DNA of 46,406 nt from Saprospiraceae bacterium (GTDB lineage: Bacteria; Bacteroidota; Bacteroidia; Bacteroidales; JAIPBB01): positions 1 to 46,406 of the forward strand of contig JAIPBB010000005.1 in assembly GCA_021739805.1 (NCBI GenBank), read 5' to 3'. Within the stretch, counting starts at the first letter, position 1. Each line of letters begins with the position of its first letter. Both the position numbers and the translations under genes were made by a program. Shown one piece after another: positions 1 through 8,103 of this stretch. A model generated the notes under the pieces. It had not been told where the DNA came from, made no database searches, and saw only the letters and a program-made list of their open reading frames with translations.

Positions 1-476
1 AGCTTCCACCTACGCTATAGGACAGCTACGGTGGACAAGTCGGTGGACAAGTCGGTGGACAGGCGACGAGGCAGGCTCAATTACCAAATTGCCAATTTAT
101 AAATCCGCTAATTCGTTAATCCGCTAATTCGTTAATTCGTTAATTCGTTAATTCGTTAATCCGCTAATTCGTTAATTCGGCAATCCGTTAACTTGGAGCG
201 TTTTTTACGCCTGCCACGCAGTAAGTGGGGACATCCCGCCTGTCCCGCTGCCTTTTTGCGGGGCTGTCTTTACGCATTTTGTATCCCGATGCATGCTATC
301 GGAATAGCGGACGGCAATCCGATAATTCAAAAACATTCTTTGTTTGCTAACAGCTAAAACCTAATGCCTTGAGCCTAATTCGCTAATAACAACGCCGCGA
401 ACAAAAATAATATCAGCAGTAATCTAAAAATGTGTAAAGTAAAATCAGGACACTGCCTAGGAATTTTGCAAAGACA

Positions 477-717
477 ATTTACATGAATGCGAAGGTCATT
501 TACATTGTTGCAGTGACCATTAACTGAATTACAATGGTCATTTACATCCATTACAAAGCAGATTTACAACGATGCAATAAGGATTTACATTCAAACAATA
601 TCCATTTACAACAGTTACAATGCCCATTTACATTTGATCAAAATAGATTTACATACACTTCAATGCTCATTTACGATCAAACAATTATCATTTACGATTG
701 AATAATGGAGTTTTACA
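477..717. repeat. 12-unit phased array of 21-22 bp repeats
   Basis: The heptamer ATTTACA or a close variant starts at 477, 498, 519, 540, 562, 583, 604, 626, 647, 669, 690 and 711, a spacing of 21 or 22 every time (mean about 21.3). The second half of each unit is looser, often with CAATG or similar followed by a C or G. Two B-DNA turns are about 21 bp, so all units face one side of the helix. No gene overlaps it and the nearest intact gene is at 1197. It could be a multi-site protein-binding array (iteron-like or operator-like) or the multiple binding sites of a lost insertion-sequence end. Function is unknown. Confidence 0.8.
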
Positions 718-920
718 AATAAACAATTGTGATGTGCATTTAAGAAAAAATTAATTTGTACTCTGTAAACCAAATATTAGTGCAATTTTGGCAAAAATAA
801 ATTAGCCATGAAACCCCTAATAAAAGCAAAAGCGTTTCAATAAGTCAATCTCCATTGATGGACAAGTACGAAGTAGCACGGAGTGGGAGTTAGTAGTTGG
901 TTTTTAATGGAGAGAATTTA

Positions 921-995
921 GACACAAGACACAAGACACAAGACACAAGACACAAGACACAAGACACAAGACACAAGACACAAGACACAAGACAC
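921..995. repeat. 7-bp tandem satellite (gacacaa)n
   Basis: About ten to eleven near-perfect head-to-tail copies of the 7-mer gacacaa. The unit length is not a multiple of three and the repeat lies outside any gene. Such a tract should be length-unstable by slipped-strand mispairing. No gene is close enough downstream (the next starts at 1197) to argue for phase variation with confidence. Confidence 0.9.
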
Positions 996-1196
996 ACTGG
1001 CATTCTGAGTCTGTTGTTTAAACGAAGGATTTAAATCAAAACAAACTCAAAGCGAATGCTTGCAGAATGCAGTAAATAGGTAAATGTTAAAAAAAGCAGT
1101 GCAACACCCAACAATTAATAACAAAATGTTGTTAAACTATTAAATTAATTTTAACTTCTTCTAAATTGTAATCGCATTTAAGGTAAGGAGTTTTGC

Positions 1197-1448
1197 ATGG
1201 AAACGAGATTGATTATCCCTGAATCCGTAATTCAAGCAATACGATTGCCTGAAGACAGGATGGAAGATGAATTGTTAAAAGAGTTAGCTCTATCTTTATA
1301 TAAACAGGGGATTTTGTCATTTGGAAAAGCAAGAGAACTGACAAAAATGGGGAAATATGAATTTGGAAAACTTTTAGGAGTACGTAAAATTGTTCGTCAT
1401 TATGGCGATGAAGAACTAGAGGATGATAAATCATATGCTAGTAGTTAG
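1197..1448 (+). CDS. UPF0175 family antitoxin-like protein
   Basis: This 83-residue protein has the UPF0175 pattern: an N-terminal strand-like segment, then EDELLKELALSLYKQGILSF and GKARELTKMGKYEFGKLLG, a predicted winged or ribbon-helix DNA-binding unit, and an acidic C-terminus (GDEELEDD). UPF0175 proteins usually sit directly upstream of DUF3368 PIN-like toxins and are taken to be their antitoxins. The same arrangement is seen here: the stop overlaps the start of a DUF3368-like reading frame by 14 bases. A purine-rich ribosome-binding site (taaggag) lies just before the ATG. The toxin partner is broken by two stop codons, so this antitoxin appears orphaned. Confidence 0.85.
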   Translation: METRLIIPESVIQAIRLPEDRMEDELLKELALSLYKQGILSFGKARELTKMGKYEFGKLLGVRKIVRHYGDEELEDDKSYASS

Positions 1449-1929
1449 CAATACATCTCCAATTCTGAATTTAGCTATTATTGATCAATTATCCTTAATC
1501 CAAGATCAATTCGATTCCATATTTATTCCTTAAGCAGTAAGGGACGAATTCCATATTAACGAGCAACTTCCTGGTTCCAATAATATTAAAGATGCATTTG
1601 AACAAGGATGGATAAAGGTTGTTGAAGCAGAAGATAAATATAAAATACAACTTCTCCATAGAGAATTGGATAAAGGAGAGGCAGAAGCGATTACATTGGC
1701 TTTACAATTAAACGCGGATTTGGTATTAATTGATGAAAGAGAAGCTCGTAAATTGTGCAAAACCATGGGGTTAAAAGTAACAGGAGTCTAAGGCATTATA
1801 CTAAAAGCATTCAAAAACGGAAAGATAAACTCAGTAAAAGAAGTTATGGGTATTTTAATTAGTAAAGCAGGTTTTAGAATTAACGATTCTCTCTATGAAA
1901 GTATTTTATCTGCAGAAAGGGAAAAATAA
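1435..1929 (+). pseudogene. DUF3368/PIN-like toxin, two in-frame stops
   Basis: Reading from the ATG at 1435 gives a 164-codon frame with the family features of DUF3368 PIN-like nucleases: VSNTSPILNLA at the N-terminus (Asp replaced by Asn at the usual first acidic position), IPxAVRDEF, DKGEAEAITLAL, then LVLIDEREARKL and a GxxGILxxAK-like segment. The frame is cut by TAA at 1531-1533 and TAA at 1789-1791, with homology continuing in the same frame through both stops to 1929. It overlaps the upstream UPF0175 gene by 14 bases as in intact modules. Simple substitutions could explain both stops, so it is called a decayed toxin. Sequencing error is unlikely to produce two separate in-frame TAA codons. 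Confidence 0.8.
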
Positions 1930-2397
1930 TATAATAGATTTACCAACCGAGTATGGTTCAACATACTTTTAAGCAGCTAATGAGATTGCCTGCCCCTGTG
2001 GGGAATGTTTGACCCACCAAAAAACACGGCGGGCAGGAAGAAGATTGTATGATTGATTCAATCACCCAACATGTCTCGGCGTAACGAAGCGGAGACGGAT
2101 CATGTAAGTGTATTTTCAAATTTTTCATTCTTGCCCGACCTTTTGCGGGTGTAATTTATAATTGTTTCTTAAGGTTGAATCAGATTTTAATAAGGTACTT
2201 GAAAAAGGGTATTGAAAAGAGATTGAATGATTGAAAGGCGATTGACTGATTGAGGAGAGATTGAAAGATTGTGAAAAGATTGCATGATTGAAAGGAGATT
2301 GTCTGATTGATTCAATCAACCAATCATACAATCAACCAATCTGTTTTAATTAATTCATACAATCTGTTTTTCTTCAATCAACCAATCTGTATTTCTT
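1930..2397. repeat. Repeat cluster before the four-helix-bundle gene
   Basis: No intact gene. It contains a CCTGTGGGG...CACGGCGGGCAGG unit at about 1987-2040, a TCTCGGCG...GGAGACGGATCA hairpin-type unit near 2070-2104, a short gmd 3' tail at 2174-2215, then about 90 bases of the word GATTGAAAG/GATTGA followed from about 2310 by its complement TCAATC/CCAATC. The two halves could pair as a long imperfect hairpin just ahead of the gene at 2398. Confidence 0.7.
2174..2215 (+). pseudogene. 3'-terminal fragment of gmd
   Basis: These 14 codons read VESDFNKVLEKGY and a TGA stop, nearly identical to the last residues of the intact gmd ending at 7776 and of the copy ending at 10044. Nothing upstream resembles gmd. 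The bases after the stop (aaaagaga) match those after the copy ending at 10044, so the fragment and its downstream flank were duplicated together. Confidence 0.8.
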
Positions 2398-2868
2398 ATG
2401 ATCAAACCAGATTTGATAAATAGAAACAAAAACATCAACCGAGGATATAGAAAACTTGAAGTCTGGCAAGAAGCTATAGATTTCTATGTTTTGGTTAAGA
2501 AAAAAGTTAGAAAATTGAGTGAAGTTCCTTATAAAATTAGAGCACAAGTAGAGGATTCTGCGTATTCATGTCCATCAAATATAGCAGAGGGTTACGGAAG
2601 AAGAGGATTGAAAGAAAGCATTCAATTTAATAATGTTGCACTGGCATCTTTAGCTGAAAACTATACTCAGATATTCGCTCTATTAGAAGGTGATGATATT
2701 GACCGAAAATGGTTCGATGAGTATGATGCAATACACTATAAACTTGAGAACAAACTGATTAACTACAATAAATCACAGATAAAACAACTAAAAGAAAATG
2801 TCGATTGGAAGAATGACTATGTCATCAGAGATATTGTCGAAAAATATGATGTAAAAGAGGTTGAATGA
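2398..2868 (+). CDS. Four-helix-bundle protein (23S rRNA IVP/S23 family)
   Basis: The 156-residue protein has the hallmarks of the TIGR02436 four-helix-bundle family, first known from ORFs in 23S rRNA intervening sequences: GYRKLEVWQEAIDF at the start of helix 1, the PYKIRAQVEDSAYSCPSNIAEGYGR motif, and a long C-terminal helix. The domain spans roughly residues 15-125. The tail (NVDWKNDYVI) resembles that of the paralogue at 12975 (SKEWETDF). The biochemical role of the family outside rRNA is not established; a relative (Avd) assists reverse transcriptase in diversity-generating retroelements, but no reverse transcriptase is present here. The gene lies between arms made of GATTGA and its complement CAATC. 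Confidence 0.88.
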   Translation: MIKPDLINRNKNINRGYRKLEVWQEAIDFYVLVKKKVRKLSEVPYKIRAQVEDSAYSCPSNIAEGYGRRGLKESIQFNNVALASLAENYTQIFALLEGDDIDRKWFDEYDAIHYKLENKLINYNKSQIKQLKENVDWKNDYVIRDIVEKYDVKEVE

Positions 2869-3205
2869 TTGAGAAGAGATTGACTGATTTAGAGGAGATT
2901 GAATGATTGAAAAGAGATTGCTTGCCCCTGTGGGGACTGATTGACCCGCCAAAAAACACGGCGGGCAGGAAGGAGATTGCCTGCCTCGGCGTAACTGTTT
3001 TTCAGTGAAGACGGGCTTGCCCCTGTGGAGAATGATTGAAAAGTATAACGACAATTAGATTGACTGATTGAAAAGAGATTGAAAGATTGTGAAAAGATTG
3101 AGTGATTGAAAGGAGATTGCCTTGCCCCTGTGGGGACTGATTGATTCAATCACCCAATCATCCAATCACCCAATCTGTTTTAATCCAATCATCCAATCTG
3201 TCTCG
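2866..3205. repeat. GATTGA/CAATC arms after the four-helix-bundle gene
   Basis: Immediately after the stop codon the word GATTGA recurs (about 2866-2925 and 3057-3120), interrupted by CCTGTGGGG/GGCGGGCAGG units at about 2921-2970 and 3119-3140 and by a CTCGGCGTAACTG-type hairpin unit near 2985-3020. From about 3141 the complementary words TTCAATC/CCAATC follow. Together with the arms upstream of 2398 this encloses the four-helix-bundle gene in long, imperfectly self-complementary DNA. Confidence 0.7.
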
Positions 3206-4006
3206 GCGCCTGTCCACCGTAATTGTTTTTTAATGAAGGTGGGTAGTCGTTTTCTGACGAAGCCGGACCTCTCTCGGCATAGCGAAGCGGAGACGGATCA
3301 TCCTCTTCGGTTGGTTATAAATATGCTGCTGCAATTAATTGTTGCAGTGCTGTCGATAATTTTGATATCTATTATTTATTTTTAGTTTCGCAGATATTGA
3401 ATCAAAACGTATTTTAGATCACACATCATATTCTATAAGAAAAATTAACACAAAATCAATTTGTAACTTAATTATTACTGTGTAACTTTAAAATTCTCAT
3501 TTTTATATATTGTTCTGCTTGTGGGGGCAGGACTTATCTTACTTTAATCTACATCAATAAATTTTATCAGCCATGTGACTGACGTGGCGAAGCTGTGTTT
3601 GAAGGTAAACGAAGTAAGAAAGTCAAGAGAAATTGTTTTTGAATGGGAGATGTGGAGCAATGCTGTCAACTTAGTGAAATTAGGCGTTTGCACGGGGTAA
3701 AGGGCACAGGGTAAAGGGTAAAAGGCAAGGGCATAGAGCATAGCGCAAAGAGCAAAGGCATAGAGAGGCTGGGTTAAAATGTTTTTGAATCCCGATAGGG
3801 GTTAAATGTGAACAGCCTATATTGAAAAGGGAACCATCAGCCACGGAGTGGTTGAATATGAAAGAACATGTTCAACCCCGCTGGGGTTGTTAAAATTAAT
3901 TTATATACATTATCTATTCACGTTCAATCCCTCCGGGATTGTATGTCGAGAAGAAGTTTTGCTAAATAACCAAAAGTTTCATCACCGAATAAGCTTTTTA
4001 TTAGCC

Positions 4007-4029
4007 CAGATTTTCCATTGGAAAATCTG
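4007..4029. repeat. Palindrome with 11-bp stem
   Basis: Perfect complementarity between CAGATTTTCCA and TGGAAAATCTG around a single central base. It is not followed by a T-run, so it is not a convincing terminator. Confidence 0.8.
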
Positions 4030-4148
4030 CCCTTCGTGCCGACAATTTGTAAGTTGAGAAATATCAAATACTTAGCCATATAGAAATTCTGGAATTCGTT
4101 ATTTGAGTAAAATATTTTTCTTACAAATCGTCGGGGTTAATCCCGCAA

Positions 4149-4177
4149 CATAAAATGTTTTAATAAAACATTTTATG
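4149..4177. repeat. Hairpin with 13-bp stem
   Basis: CATAAAATGTTTT pairs with AAAACATTTTATG across a 3-base loop. It lies within the hairpin-rich segment bounded by the 16-bp inverted repeats. Confidence 0.8.
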
Positions 4178-5036
4178 AGCGACCAACGGCAAAAAATTTA
4201 TTTCCAATGAATTTTTTGGGATTAGTATGATATTGTTGTAGACTTCGACCATAGTCGAGTTGCTCAGTTCAATTCTTAAGTTGACAGCATTGGATTCGGA
4301 GAGAGGGAGATTAGGAGAAGAGGAGAGATTGAAAGATGGAAATATGGAATGTTGGAAAGATGGAAATATGGAAATATGGAATGTTGGAGAGATGGAATGT
4401 TGGAAAGAGGACAGATTGGAATGGTGGATCCGATGGAGTAAATGATGAAGCATTCCACGGATCAGGAATGGTGGAATGTTTGAAAGATGGGATAGCGGAA
4501 AAGTGGTAAAGTGGAAGAATTGATAATTGAGAAGAGATTGCCTGCCCCAATGGGGAATGATTGACCCGCCAAAAAGCACGGCGGGCAGGAAGGAGATTGA
4601 CTGCCCCTGTGGGGACTGATTGATTCAATCAACCAATCAGCTTTTCTTCAATCAACCAATCATGTAAGTGTATTTTCTAATTTATCATTCTTGCCTGCCC
4701 ACTGGCGTGGTCTTGATACTTGATACTAACTTTTTGATACCCGTCAGAGCCGGGCAGACCCTCCTTAAAGACCCGTCAAAGAGAGCGGCGGGCAGGTTGG
4801 CGGTCAGGCAGAAGTAAGGGGCAAGAATAAATATAAAGACGTTTTGTAAAGCCACTCTAAGTAAAACAAATTAGCACACGGTAATTAATGGAATTATGGA
4901 AAACTGGAATAGTGGAAGGGCAGAAGTAAGAAGTCAGTACCAGAAGTAAGGATATAATAAAAGCAAAAACATTTCGCTAATTAGTACCAAGTTTACGGTA
5001 TACTAAGCTGGTAAGAATAAAATCTAAAAGAAAACA

Positions 5037-5240
5037 ATGCAAAAAACTGTAAAAAAAATAAATCGAAAGGAAGAGACGGAGAATAATCTAAAATATTGGA
5101 ACTCCAAAACTCTTGATGAAAAACTTGATGCAGTACAGCAGTTGAGAGAACAATACATTACTTTATTTAATAAACAAGCAGAGTACAATGAAAGTCGAAA
5201 AAGACTTCGAAGATTTTATAAAATTATTAAACAATCATAA
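5037..5240 (+). CDS. Small protein partner of nucleotidyltransferase
   Basis: A 67-residue basic/helical protein with a segment (KTLDEKLDAVQQLREQY) and a C-terminus (RLRRFYKIIKQS) resembling small proteins often encoded directly upstream of standalone nucleotidyltransferases of TA-like pairs. It overlaps the start of the next gene by 53 bases, which is unusual, but the family-like C-terminus supports the full frame. The role is probably antitoxin-like; this is inference from arrangement and resemblance, not a known activity. Confidence 0.65.
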   Translation: MQKTVKKINRKEETENNLKYWNSKTLDEKLDAVQQLREQYITLFNKQAEYNESRKRLRRFYKIIKQS

Positions 5241-5634
5241 AGTGGAATACTTGATAGTTGGCGCTTACGCATTGGCTCTTTATGCTGAACCAAGAAATAC
5301 GGGTGACATTGATATATTTATAAATAGAACCGATGAAAATGTGGATAATATGCTAAAAGTATTAACCGATTTTGGTTTTGAAGGATTGGATTTAACAAAG
5401 TTAGATTTTATGACAAAAGATAATGTTATTCAATTAGGTGTATCACCCGTCCGGATTGATATTTTAACTTCAATTTCCGGAGTTGATTTTGATGAGGCAT
5501 ATAAGTATAAATATTCTAATAAATTTGGGATTACTACCGCTGATTTTATTTCAAAAGATTATCTGATCAAAAATAAAAAGGCGTCATCTCGTAAGAAAGA
5601 CATCGCCGATTTAGAATCACTGCTAAATGCTTGA
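5188..5634 (+). CDS. Nucleotidyltransferase (MNT/AbiEii-like)
   Basis: The 148-residue protein carries the minimal nucleotidyltransferase core: YLIVGAYALALYAEPRNTGDIDIFI at about residues 21-45 with the metal-binding pair D40 and D42, and a likely third acidic residue D91 in VRIDILTS. It ends in a short helical region (SSRKKDIADLESLL) typical of DUF6036/AbiEii-like enzymes. Relatives act as toxins that transfer nucleotides to tRNA or proteins, usually with a small upstream partner, as here. The classical GS dipeptide is replaced by GAYAL, which is common in this subgroup. Confidence 0.8.
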   Translation: MKVEKDFEDFIKLLNNHKVEYLIVGAYALALYAEPRNTGDIDIFINRTDENVDNMLKVLTDFGFEGLDLTKLDFMTKDNVIQLGVSPVRIDILTSISGVDFDEAYKYKYSNKFGITTADFISKDYLIKNKKASSRKKDIADLESLLNA

Positions 5635-5910
5635 TAAACGGTTTGACAGCAATTTGACTATTATTTGTCTCGGCGCAGTTGTTTTATAACGAAGACTGAC
5701 CTGTCCAGGCGAAGTTTTATTTGTACTTAGGGGGAGTTTTTCACTTTGTTTTTTATCTCGACACTTGTGTCTTGACACTCGATACAGAGGTTGGAGGTCA
5801 GAGTCAGAGATTAAAAACGGAAGTCAGCAGCTGGTAATAAGTAATTAGTTTAAAATAGGTAGCATTTTTATAAAGCGAACCTCGCAATCAGCCAAAAAGA
5901 AAGTAAAAAA
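5635..5910. repeat. Repeat-bearing spacer
   Basis: Contains a TGTCTCGGCGCAGTTG...AACGAAGAC hairpin-type unit near 5667-5705, a CTTGACACTCGATAC word (5767-5782, related to the TTGATACTTGATACT family), and GTCAGAGTCAGAG/GGAAGTCAGCAG words near 5795-5832. No gene seen. Confidence 0.6.
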
Positions 5911-6168
5911 ATGAAAAATTATAAACTATCTAACCATGCAAAAAAAGTAATTACTGAAAGGAATATCAAAAAGAAATGGATTGAGGAGGTATTTGAATTT
6001 CCAGCTAAGATTGAATCCGATGCTAAAAATGATATATTAGAACACCGGTTAAAATCGATAAATGAATATGGCAACCGGATATTAAGAATTGTGATAAATA
6101 AAAAGGAAAAACCACAACTAATAGTTACTGCTTTTTTTGACCGAAGAATGAAAGGAAAATTGAAATGA
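5911..6168 (+). CDS. DUF4258 toxin-like protein
   Basis: An 85-residue protein with the DUF4258 pattern: YKLSNHAKKVITERNIKKKWIEEV at the N-terminus (the S-x-H-A plus ER-I signature), a central basic strand region, and the C-terminal LRIVINKKEKPQLIVTAFFDRR strand pair. DUF4258 proteins are predicted RelE/BrnT-like ribonuclease folds usually paired with DUF2283, YgiT or similar small proteins. Its stop overlaps the next start by 4 bases (ATGA), so the two are translated together. Confidence 0.85.
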   Translation: MKNYKLSNHAKKVITERNIKKKWIEEVFEFPAKIESDAKNDILEHRLKSINEYGNRILRIVINKKEKPQLIVTAFFDRRMKGKLK

Positions 6169-6365
6169 AACTATATTATGATGAAAAAGTAGATGCTCTT
6201 TATATACGCCTTGATAATTCAAATATAATTGAGTCTGAGGAGGTTAAAGATGGTATAGTACTTGACTATAATCAGAACGAACAAGTAGTAGGAATAGAAA
6301 TCCTTAACATCAGCAAACGTGTTTCTCTACCGGAACTAAAAAAAGTACAACTTGATTTTGCATGA
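6165..6365 (+). CDS. DUF2283 family protein (antitoxin-like)
   Basis: A 66-residue protein fitting DUF2283: KLYYDEKVDALYIRLDN (the YD-x-x-xDALYI motif), then EEVKDGIVLDYN and VVGIEILNISKR. DUF2283 proteins are commonly the downstream partner of DUF4258 and similar toxins, which matches the 4-base overlap with the gene ahead. Direct antitoxin activity has not been shown for this copy. Two more DUF2283 genes lie at 10724 and 11100. Confidence 0.88.
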   Translation: MKLYYDEKVDALYIRLDNSNIIESEEVKDGIVLDYNQNEQVVGIEILNISKRVSLPELKKVQLDFA

Positions 6366-6392
6366 TAAATCCCGGACTGCAGACCACTTTGT

Positions 6393-6546
6393 TATTCTTG
6401 ATACTCATCAAAATCGGTTAAGATTTTGTCTTGATACTTGATACTTACTTCTCAATACCCACCAAAGGTGGGCAAGCTTGATACTAATAAACAATTAACT
6501 CAATAACAGAATAACCCAATAACTGAATAACAAATACCTATATTAT
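6393..6546. repeat. TTGATACTTGATACT words and duplicated leader before gmd
   Basis: The stretch 6429-6531 (cttgatac words, CAATACCCACCAAAGGTG, then an aactcaataac tract) is nearly the same as 12499-12601 ahead of the truncated epimerase start at 12605. It therefore appears to be a duplicated promoter/leader segment for nucleotide-sugar genes. A promoter cannot be assigned with confidence. Confidence 0.75.
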
Positions 6547-7776
6547 ATGAACAAAAAAGTCGCGCTAATCACCGGCATAACCGGGCAAGACGGCAGCTAC
6601 CTCGCCGAACAGCTCCTCGAAAAAGGTTACGAAGTTCACGGTGTTATCCGTCGCAGCAGTTCCTTTAATACTCAGCGAATAGATCACTTGTTTAACGATC
6701 CTGAGGTACATGATAAAACTCTATTCCTTCATCACGGTGATCTAGTTGACACAAGCAACCTGAACAGACTATTAGAGAAAATTGAACCTGATGAAATTTA
6801 CAACCTTGCAGCACAGTCACACGTAAAGGTTTCATTTGAAGTCCCGGATTACACTGCTCAAGTAGATGCTCTTGGTACACTAAGATTTCTAGATGCAATC
6901 AGAGAAGTCGGTCTCGGAAGAGAAACAAAATTTTATCAAGCTTCTACATCAGAACTTTACGGCAAAGTTAGAGAAGTACCGCAGAATGAAGAAACTCCCT
7001 TCTATCCTCGTTCGCCTTACGGTGTAGCAAAACTATACGGATTTTGGATAGTTAAAAACTACCGCGAAGCATATAATCTTTTTGCAGTAAACGGAATTCT
7101 CTTTAACCACGAATCACCACGAAGGGGAGAGACGTTTGTTACCCGCAAAATTACAAGAGCAGCATGTAGAATTGCCCTCGGTAAACAAAAAGTTATTAGA
7201 CTCGGAAACATGGATGCAAAACGCGACTGGGGTTACGCTCCCGAATACACTGAAGGTATGTGGAAAATGCTCCAGCACCCGGAACCCGAAGACTTCGTCC
7301 TCGCAACCGGCGAAACAAACACCGTCCGCAAATTCGTTGAACTAACCTTCGCCCAACTCGGCATCGAGCTAGAATGGCGCGGCGAAGCCGAAAACGAAAT
7401 AGGTATAGTAAAGTCATTTAAGCAAGAAAAACTACATTCAGTCATTCAGTCATTCAGTCATTCATCCAACATGTTTTCCGACCTGTCCTCCGTAGTTGCT
7501 TTTCAAACGAAGGAGGAAGTCGTTTCCCAGACGAAGGCGGATCATGCAACCATGCAGACATCCAACCATGCTGTTGTGCATCCGTCCGTTTCAGTCGGCG
7601 ATACCGTAATCGCAGTAGACCCGGGCTACTACCGTCCCACCGAAGTCGATCTACTTATTGGTGATCCTTCTAAAGCAAAAACGAAGCTTGGTTGGGAATC
7701 AAAAACAATGATAGAAGAATTGGTGAAATTAATGGTAGAGTCAGATTTTCAGAAAGTTGTTGAAAAAGGTTATTGA
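6547..7776 (+). CDS. gmd: GDP-mannose 4,6-dehydratase with in-frame repeat insert
   Basis: Converts GDP-mannose to GDP-4-keto-6-deoxymannose, the precursor of GDP-fucose, GDP-rhamnose and related sugars. It is a cytosolic extended [14 protein letters not shown] supplies the NADP-binding glycine motif (residues 10-16), and the catalytic residues are visible as T134, E136, Y158 and K162 (STSELYG and YGVAK). [18 protein letters not shown] and [22 protein letters not shown] are family signatures. At 409 residues it is longer than usual (about 340-375). The excess is residues ~289-342, where repeat-derived sequence replaces the short loop before VDPGYYRP. The C-terminal end is duplicated at 2174, 8766 and 9589. 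The insert is in frame, so the gene may still work. Confidence 0.95.
   Translation: MNKKVALITGITGQDGSYLAEQLLEKGYEVHGVIRRSSSFNTQRIDHLFNDPEVHDKTLFLHHGDLVDTSNLNRLLEKIEPDEIYNLAAQSHVKVSFEVPDYTAQVDALGTLRFLDAIREVGLGRETKFYQASTSELYGKVREVPQNEETPFYPRSPYGVAKLYGFWIVKNYREAYNLFAVNGILFNHESPRRGETFVTRKITRAACRIALGKQKVIRLGNMDAKRDWGYAPEYTEGMWKMLQHPEPEDFVLATGETNTVRKFVELTFAQLGIELEWRGEAENEIGIVKSFKQEKLHSVIQSFSHSSNMFSDLSSVVAFQTKEEVVSQTKADHATMQTSNHAVVHPSVSVGDTVIAVDPGYYRPTEVDLLIGDPSKAKTKLGWESKTMIEELVKLMVESDFQKVVEKGY
7436..7572 (+). repeat. In-frame repeat insertion inside gmd
   Basis: Within the gmd reading frame: three copies of CATTCAGT-type words (7436-7463), a hairpin with TCCTCC/GGAGGA arms (7486-7517) around the same core (cgtagttg...aacgaa) seen in intergenic hairpins, an AGACGAAGGCGGATCAT fragment, and CCATGCAGACATCCAACCATG. 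The insert keeps the frame open and adds about 50 residues. The copy at 9589-10044 has a different repeat mosaic at the same point. Confidence 0.85.
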
Positions 7777-8103
7777 ATTTCTTTAAATTTTGGCCAGTAG
7801 AAAACCATAGGAAATTCTTATGAAAACCATAAAAACAAAGCGGGAAAATTAGTTTTTCACTTCTAATCACATAGTGACCAGTATCTGGGAATTAAAGAAC
7901 TAGAAAAGCTTAAAGTTAGAAGAGTGGAAATAAAACTTAATATAAATGAGATTAACGAAAGTGATTTTGCGGAAAAGAAAAACCTTGCCGGAGTATTTTC
8001 ACAATACGCTGATAGAAATCTTTCCAAAAAGGAAAATCAAGTATGGGGAATAGCAATAAGAGAGAAATATGAATTCAGTAACTAATTTAGTGAATGAAAA
8101 TAA
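7777..8103 (+). pseudogene. Antitoxin-like gene remnant
   Basis: An open frame without a start codon runs from about 7868 to the stop at 8083-8085 and ends LAGVFSQYADRNLSKKENQVWGIAIREKYEF-type sequence, which resembles small VapB-like antitoxins whose C-terminus reads like KYANxxLIxKEKxAWxxAVREKY. The N-terminus is missing or degraded. It lies just ahead of a broken DUF4258 gene, so it may be the relic of another module. Bases 7777-7867 show nothing recognisable. Confidence 0.45.

Larger units (their letters stand above)
1..1196. repeat. Repeat-rich noncoding left end
   Basis: No convincing gene is seen here. The stretch contains a hairpin with TCCACC/GGTGGA arms at about 5-35, an eight-base tandem word (ttcgttaa and variants) at about 108-190, several short GC-rich hairpins at 190-330, the phased 21-22 bp array at 477-717, and a 7-bp satellite at 921-995. 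The words near 62-100 (gacgaggcaggctcaatt) recur at about 12229-12255, so these are dispersed repeats. Confidence 0.7.
3658..4292. repeat. 16-bp inverted repeats bounding a hairpin-rich segment
   Basis: CAATGCTGTCAACTTA at 3658-3673 is the exact reverse complement of TAAGTTGACAGCATTG at 4277-4292. The enclosed ~600 bases hold several strong palindromes and no gene. A second pair (CGACAATTTGTAAG at about 4040, complement with one mismatch near 4121) is nested inside. This could be a degenerate non-autonomous element or a structured RNA region. Confidence 0.6.
3206..5036. repeat. Long noncoding repeat mosaic
   Basis: No gene could be supported. The sequence carries a hairpin with CCACC/GGTGG arms at about 3209-3243, a TCTCGGCATAGCG...GGAGACGGATC unit near 3273-3300, REP-like palindromes (AACCCCGCTGGGGTT near 3876, AATCCCTCCGGGATT near 3927), a 23-base palindrome at 4007-4029, a 13-bp-stem hairpin at 4149-4177, a degenerate GGAATGTTGGAAAGATGG tract at 4312-4435, another CCTGCCCC/GGCGGGCAGG plus GATTGA/CAATC block at 4530-4665, and a TTGATACTTGATACT word at 4711-4746. 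Apparent reading frames here are low-complexity translations of repeats. Confidence 0.7.

Noticed and set aside
477..717. CRISPR array
   Set aside because: Units are only 21-22 bases, with a 7-base conserved box and no separate unique spacers; no cas gene is in the window.
921..995. CRISPR or coding repeat
   Set aside because: It is a perfect 7-bp satellite with no spacers and no gene across it.
2398..2868. Diversity-generating retroelement accessory gene (Avd)
   Set aside because: The fold family is related, but there is no reverse transcriptase and no template/variable repeat pair with adenine-specific changes in the window.
3122..3385. Possible small gene
   Set aside because: The frame is built of CAATC words and hairpin repeats and has no family-like sequence.
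4160..4628. Several overlapping reading frames on both strands
   Set aside because: They are translations of the GGAATG/ATTCC and GATTGA/CAATC low-complexity words.
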